Below, in pieces: positions 60,850 to 64,000 of a stretch of DNA of 64,000 bases; within the stretch, counting starts at the first letter, position 1, and every line of letters starts with the position of its first letter. Below the pieces are notes generated by a model, which saw only the letters and a program-made list of their open reading frames with translations, was not told the DNA's origin and did no database searches. Origin of the DNA: Flavobacterium shii (lineage in GTDB: Bacteria; Bacteroidota; Bacteroidia; Flavobacteriales; Flavobacteriaceae); assembly GCF_025847235.1 (NCBI RefSeq), contig NZ_JAOZEW010000001.1:186001-250000 (forward strand). Reading direction: 5' to 3'. The position numbers and the translations under genes are program-made.

Positions 60850-62955
60850 TTATTTAAACTTTGAGATTCCTTCTTTTAACCAATGTAAGTATTCATCTGT
60901 GCCAACATAGCTAATTGTAGGTTTAGAAACATTTAAATTCTTACCTTCTAAGTCTGTTAAAACATACAACGGTTGTGTATTGGTTTTATATTTAGAAATC
61001 ATAAAATCGGTCCATTTATCACCAACTGTAATAATTTTATCTCCAGCAGCTGTTACATATTGCTTATCGGCAGGTAATTCACGCTTATCATCAACATATA
61101 AAGAAATCAGTACAATATCATTTTTTAAGATTGGCAATATTTTCTCATCCGACCAAACATTGTTTTCCATCTTTCTACAATTCACACAAGCATAACCCGT
61201 GAAATCTAACATAATCGGTTTATTGATTGATTTAGCAAAAGCCAATCCATCTTCATAATCGTGAAAAACCATAATTCCGTGAGGCCCTAATTCAGCCCCA
61301 TCAGGTAATCCTTTTTCTAAACCAGCACTTGAATTACTTGACCCTCCTACTCCAAATGGACTTTCGCTATATTGTGGTGGTGGTGGGAAAGCACTAATTA
61401 ATTTTAATGGCGCTCCCCAAAGTCCAGGAATCAAATACACAGTAAAAACTAAAGTAAGCAATCCTAAATACAATCGACCTACCGAAATATGCTGCAAAGG
61501 ACTATCGTGAGGCAATGAAATTTTGCCGAATAAATATAATGTCAAAGCTCCAAAAATCGCAATCCAGATCGCTATGAAAACTTCTCTTTCCAGTAAGTGC
61601 AATTGTAGAACCAAATCTGCATTTGATAAAAATTTGAATGCCAAAGCCAATTCCAGGAATCCTAAAACAACTTTTACGGTATTTAACCATCCACCCGATT
61701 TTGGCAATGAATTTAACCATCCCGGGAACATTGCAAATAGCATAAACGGTAAGGCTAGAGCCAATGAAAAACCCAGCATTCCAATAACAGGAGCAATTCC
61801 TCCATTTGAAGCCGCTTCTACTAATAAGGTTCCTACGATTGGACCAGTACATGAAAATGATACAATTGCCAAAGCCAAAGCCATGAATAATATTCCAATT
61901 ATCCCACCTCTATCTGCTTGTTGATCTGCTTTATTTGCCCACGAATTTGGTAACATAATCTCAAATGCTCCTAAAAATGAAGTCGCAAAAATGATTAATA
62001 TAACAAAGAAGATTAAATTAAACCAAACATCTGTGGATAGAGCATTCAAGGCATCTGCACCAAATATTTTGGTCACTATAAGACCTAATATCACATAAAT
62101 TGCAATAATCGAAAACCCATATATAATAGCATTTCTAATTCCTTTTGCTCTGCTCTTACTTTGTTTCGTAAAGAAACTAACCGTCATAGGAATCATTGGG
62201 AATACACATGGCGTAAGCAATGCTGCAAAACCAGATAAAAATGCAATAAAAAATATAGACCACAAGCTTCTTTGCGGAGTTGAATCTGGCATATCGGAAG
62301 TAGGTGAAACTACGTCTGCAGGATTTTTTGCAACTTCCATATCCTTCGTTCCTACCATACTTTTTGTAGTATCAACAGCCAAAGCATCTACAGGATCAGT
62401 TACAACCTCATCTGCCTTAACAATAGCAGCGGCTGCAGCATCTGCATCCATTTTAAAATTAGCAGGAAGCGCAATAGAAAACTTCTTATTTAAGTTAATA
62501 CAAACCTCTTTACAAACCTGAAAATCAAATTCAACTTCAATTGTTTTTACAGCAGGATTTGTAATTGTAATCTCTTGCTCGATATGTGCTTTACCTTCAA
62601 AAAAAGTTTCATTAACTCCAAAAACATCATTAAAAGCTGTTCTGGTTTTTCCTTCTTTGGCTTTACCTACCAAGTTATAATTTCCTTTTTGATTTTTAAA
62701 AGCAATTTCTAATGCAAGCGGACCTCCTTCTGGAGTAAACTGCGAATATAAATGCCAGTCTTTCTCAATTGTTCCATCAAAAATCAATACAAAATTGTTT
62801 CCAGATTTCTTTTCTATTTTAGAAGTCCATTTTACTGGTTCTAGTATTTGTGCATTCCCTTTCGCGAAAGCAAATAAGAAAAATAATAAAAATAAAATCG
62901 TATTATTCCAGATTTTTTTTGATCGTAAGGCGTGTAACTGATTAGTTGATTTCAT
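60850..62955 (-). CDS. dsbD: DsbD-type thiol:disulfide interchange protein
   Basis: 701 residues. After a signal segment (FLLFFLFAFAKGNAQ) comes an N-terminal DsbD-alpha-like domain (about 35-180; its VCKEVCINL holds the Cys pair). A linker with many Asp/Ala leads to eight membrane spans (about 230-520), with the redox Cys in LLTPCVFPMIPM and VSFSCTGPIVGTLLVEA. The C-terminal thioredoxin domain has DFTGYACVNCRKMENNVW (Cys near 589 and 592). It carries electrons from cytosolic thioredoxin to the periplasm for disulfide reduction and cytochrome c maturation. It is coupled to tilS by a TAATG overlap. Confidence 0.93.
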   Translation of the reverse strand: MKSTNQLHALRSKKIWNNTILFLLFFLFAFAKGNAQILEPVKWTSKIEKKSGNNFVLIFDGTIEKDWHLYSQFTPEGGPLALEIAFKNQKGNYNLVGKAKEGKTRTAFNDVFGVNETFFEGKAHIEQEITITNPAVKTIEVEFDFQVCKEVCINLNKKFSIALPANFKMDADAAAAAIVKADEVVTDPVDALAVDTTKSMVGTKDMEVAKNPADVVSPTSDMPDSTPQRSLWSIFFIAFLSGFAALLTPCVFPMIPMTVSFFTKQSKSRAKGIRNAIIYGFSIIAIYVILGLIVTKIFGADALNALSTDVWFNLIFFVILIIFATSFLGAFEIMLPNSWANKADQQADRGGIIGILFMALALAIVSFSCTGPIVGTLLVEAASNGGIAPVIGMLGFSLALALPFMLFAMFPGWLNSLPKSGGWLNTVKVVLGFLELALAFKFLSNADLVLQLHLLEREVFIAIWIAIFGALTLYLFGKISLPHDSPLQHISVGRLYLGLLTLVFTVYLIPGLWGAPLKLISAFPPPPQYSESPFGVGGSSNSSAGLEKGLPDGAELGPHGIMVFHDYEDGLAFAKSINKPIMLDFTGYACVNCRKMENNVWSDEKILPILKNDIVLISLYVDDKRELPADKQYVTAAGDKIITVGDKWTDFMISKYKTNTQPLYVLTDLEGKNLNVSKPTISYVGTDEYLHWLKEGISKFK

Positions 62956-64000
62956 TATTGTAATTCTATTTTAAGTATATTTTCTGTAGTATTTTCTATT
63001 TTAAAACGCTCATCTTGTCTGATTCCTACAACCCAAACAATTTGATTATCCGAACACAAAATCCATGTGTTTTCTTTATCTATCAATGATAATTTTTCAT
63101 CTTTAAAAAGTTTACTTACTTTTTTAGACTTCCCATTCATACCAAATGGAAGAAAAACATCACCCTCATTCCACTTTCGCAAAAGCAAAGGAAATTTTAT
63201 TTTATCGGCGTCGACAAATATAGCTTTATTTGAAGGTATGGAAATGTCCGTTACTTTACAAATAGCCATTTTTAAGGGAAAATTAACTTCTTGATCGTTA
63301 ATTTCTATATAAAATTCTTCTTGCTGAACTTCAGGAATTGGGCTTAAAATTAATGTTATTCTATCTTTTATCAATCGGTATTCTGATGAAAAAATTTGTT
63401 TGCCCGATTGGCTTTCAACCAATTCGTAAATATCATCCCAAGCCGAAAATTCATATTCTTTAAGCCATTGATATAAATACGACTTATAATTTGTTAATCG
63501 TTTTAACTGATTTAAATCAAAATGAATTTCATCCCCAATCTCCTTCGCAACTTGCTGATACACCATAATCGAAGCATCTTCGACCATAATTTGCGCTTCT
63601 TGCAAAAACTCTTGTGTCTTCTGGAAAGCAGCAAGAAAATTAGGGTTTATTTCTTTTAAAACCGGAACTAAATCATGGCGAATTTTATTCCGCAAATATT
63701 TATTAGATGCATTACTGCTGTCCTCCCGCCATTCGATAGCATTATCTTGGGCATATTGTTTTATTTCTTCTCTTGAAAATGGTAAAAGCGGACGAATAAG
63801 CATATCATTTTGCTCTGGAATTCCAATTAACCCTTCTAATCCTGTACCTCGACTTAAATTAATTATAAACGTTTCCAGATTATCATCGGCATGATGTGCC
63901 GTTAAAATATAGTCATAGCCTTTTGTCTCCAAAAGCTCATAAAACCAATTATATCGCAATTCTCGTGCTGCAACCTGAGTCGAAAGTTTATAATCTTTGG
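62955..64000 (-). CDS. tilS: tRNA(Ile)-lysidine synthetase, N-terminus cut by window edge
   Basis: The frame enters at the window end and reads K-D-Y-K-L-S-T-Q-V-A-A-R-E-L-R-Y-N-W-F before 63957, so the gene continues beyond 64000; a TTG at 63959 is internal, not a start. Seen: ILTAHHADDNLETFIINLSRGTGLEGL (the family-specific HHxDD after the PP-loop), IRPLLPFSREEI, WREDSSNASNKYLRNKIRHDLVPVL (NxxRNxIR), and the C-terminal substrate domain (LLRKWNEGDVFLPFGMNGKSKKVSKLFKDEKL). The ATP PP-loop SGGxDS lies outside. TilS makes lysidine at C34 of tRNA-Ile(CAU), an essential step. Its stop overlaps the dsbD ATG as TAATG, implying coupled translation. Confidence 0.94.
   Translation of the reverse strand, partial: KDYKLSTQVAARELRYNWFYELLETKGYDYILTAHHADDNLETFIINLSRGTGLEGLIGIPEQNDMLIRPLLPFSREEIKQYAQDNAIEWREDSSNASNKYLRNKIRHDLVPVLKEINPNFLAAFQKTQEFLQEAQIMVEDASIMVYQQVAKEIGDEIHFDLNQLKRLTNYKSYLYQWLKEYEFSAWDDIYELVESQSGKQIFSSEYRLIKDRITLILSPIPEVQQEEFYIEINDQEVNFPLKMAICKVTDISIPSNKAIFVDADKIKFPLLLRKWNEGDVFLPFGMNGKSKKVSKLFKDEKLSLIDKENTWILCSDNQIVWVVGIRQDERFKIENTTENILKIELQ

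Noticed and set aside
61502..61924. Overlapping frames on both strands inside dsbD
   Set aside because: They fall within the membrane domain of dsbD and have no independent evidence.
1..64000. Defence island, prophage or integrated element
   Set aside because: No integrase, transposase, restriction-modification, toxin-antitoxin or phage structural gene was found; the WYL regulator alone is not enough.

Overview
The window looks like chromosome of a Flavobacterium-type member of the Bacteroidota. Supporting signs are the low GC, a PorP/SprF outer-membrane protein next to a giant PKD/SprB-repeat surface protein with a type B sorting domain (type IX secretion), promoter boxes of the Bacteroidota form TAnnTTTG, many secreted proteins ending their signal peptides in AQ/SQ, and several families of short palindromic intergenic repeats. 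I see no rRNA, standard tRNA, CRISPR array, transposase or prophage gene. Most genes are single units or short operons closed by clear hairpin terminators.

Layout. 0-1.6 kb: the start of a flavohemoglobin gene (hmp, cut by the window edge) with an FNR/CRP-like site, a structured RNA with tRNA-like ends, and an HD phosphohydrolase. 1.9-7.8 kb: a surface-adhesin unit (PorP/SprF plus a 1465-residue SprB-like protein) bracketed by two direct copies of a ~100-bp repeat whose hairpins covary. 8-9 kb: WYL regulator. 9.3-15.9 kb: a MarR-controlled beta-oxidation operon of fadNAE type, interrupted by palindromic repeats, one of which holds a four-helix-bundle gene. 16-23 kb: BCCT transporter, GH18 chitinase, small envelope proteins, Cu/Zn superoxide dismutase lipoprotein and a LETM1-related protein. 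22.7-27.4 kb: beta-carbonic anhydrase with SulP transporter, dps divergent from oxyR. 27.5-31.6 kb: mnmD, ilvE, lactonase, MazG-like enzyme. 31.6-39.2 kb: DPP III peptidase, SRPBCC/GyrI-like protein, an ECF sigma/anti-sigma/sensor trio, a beta-propeller and a repeat-rich secreted protein. 39.3-45.4 kb: kup, an RsmB-type methyltransferase, comM and an acetyltransferase. 45.5-58.9 kb: secreted proteins, two S41 peptidases, an HD nucleotidase, a racemase, RidA, and a pair of amidohydrolases in which two of three amidohydrolase units have lost the HxH motif. 59-64 kb: ammonium transporter, then tilS-dsbD-small membrane protein on the minus strand, with tilS cut by the window end.

Functional themes: fatty-acid breakdown, oxidative and nitrosative stress (hmp, oxyR, dps, sodC, dsbD), ion and nutrient uptake (BCCT, SulP, Kup, Amt), surface adhesion through type IX secretion, and extracellular degradation (chitinase, peptidases). 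The least ordinary items are the ~190-nt tRNA-like RNA at 689-878, the covarying repeat pair, and the four-helix-bundle gene nested inside an operon-internal palindrome.
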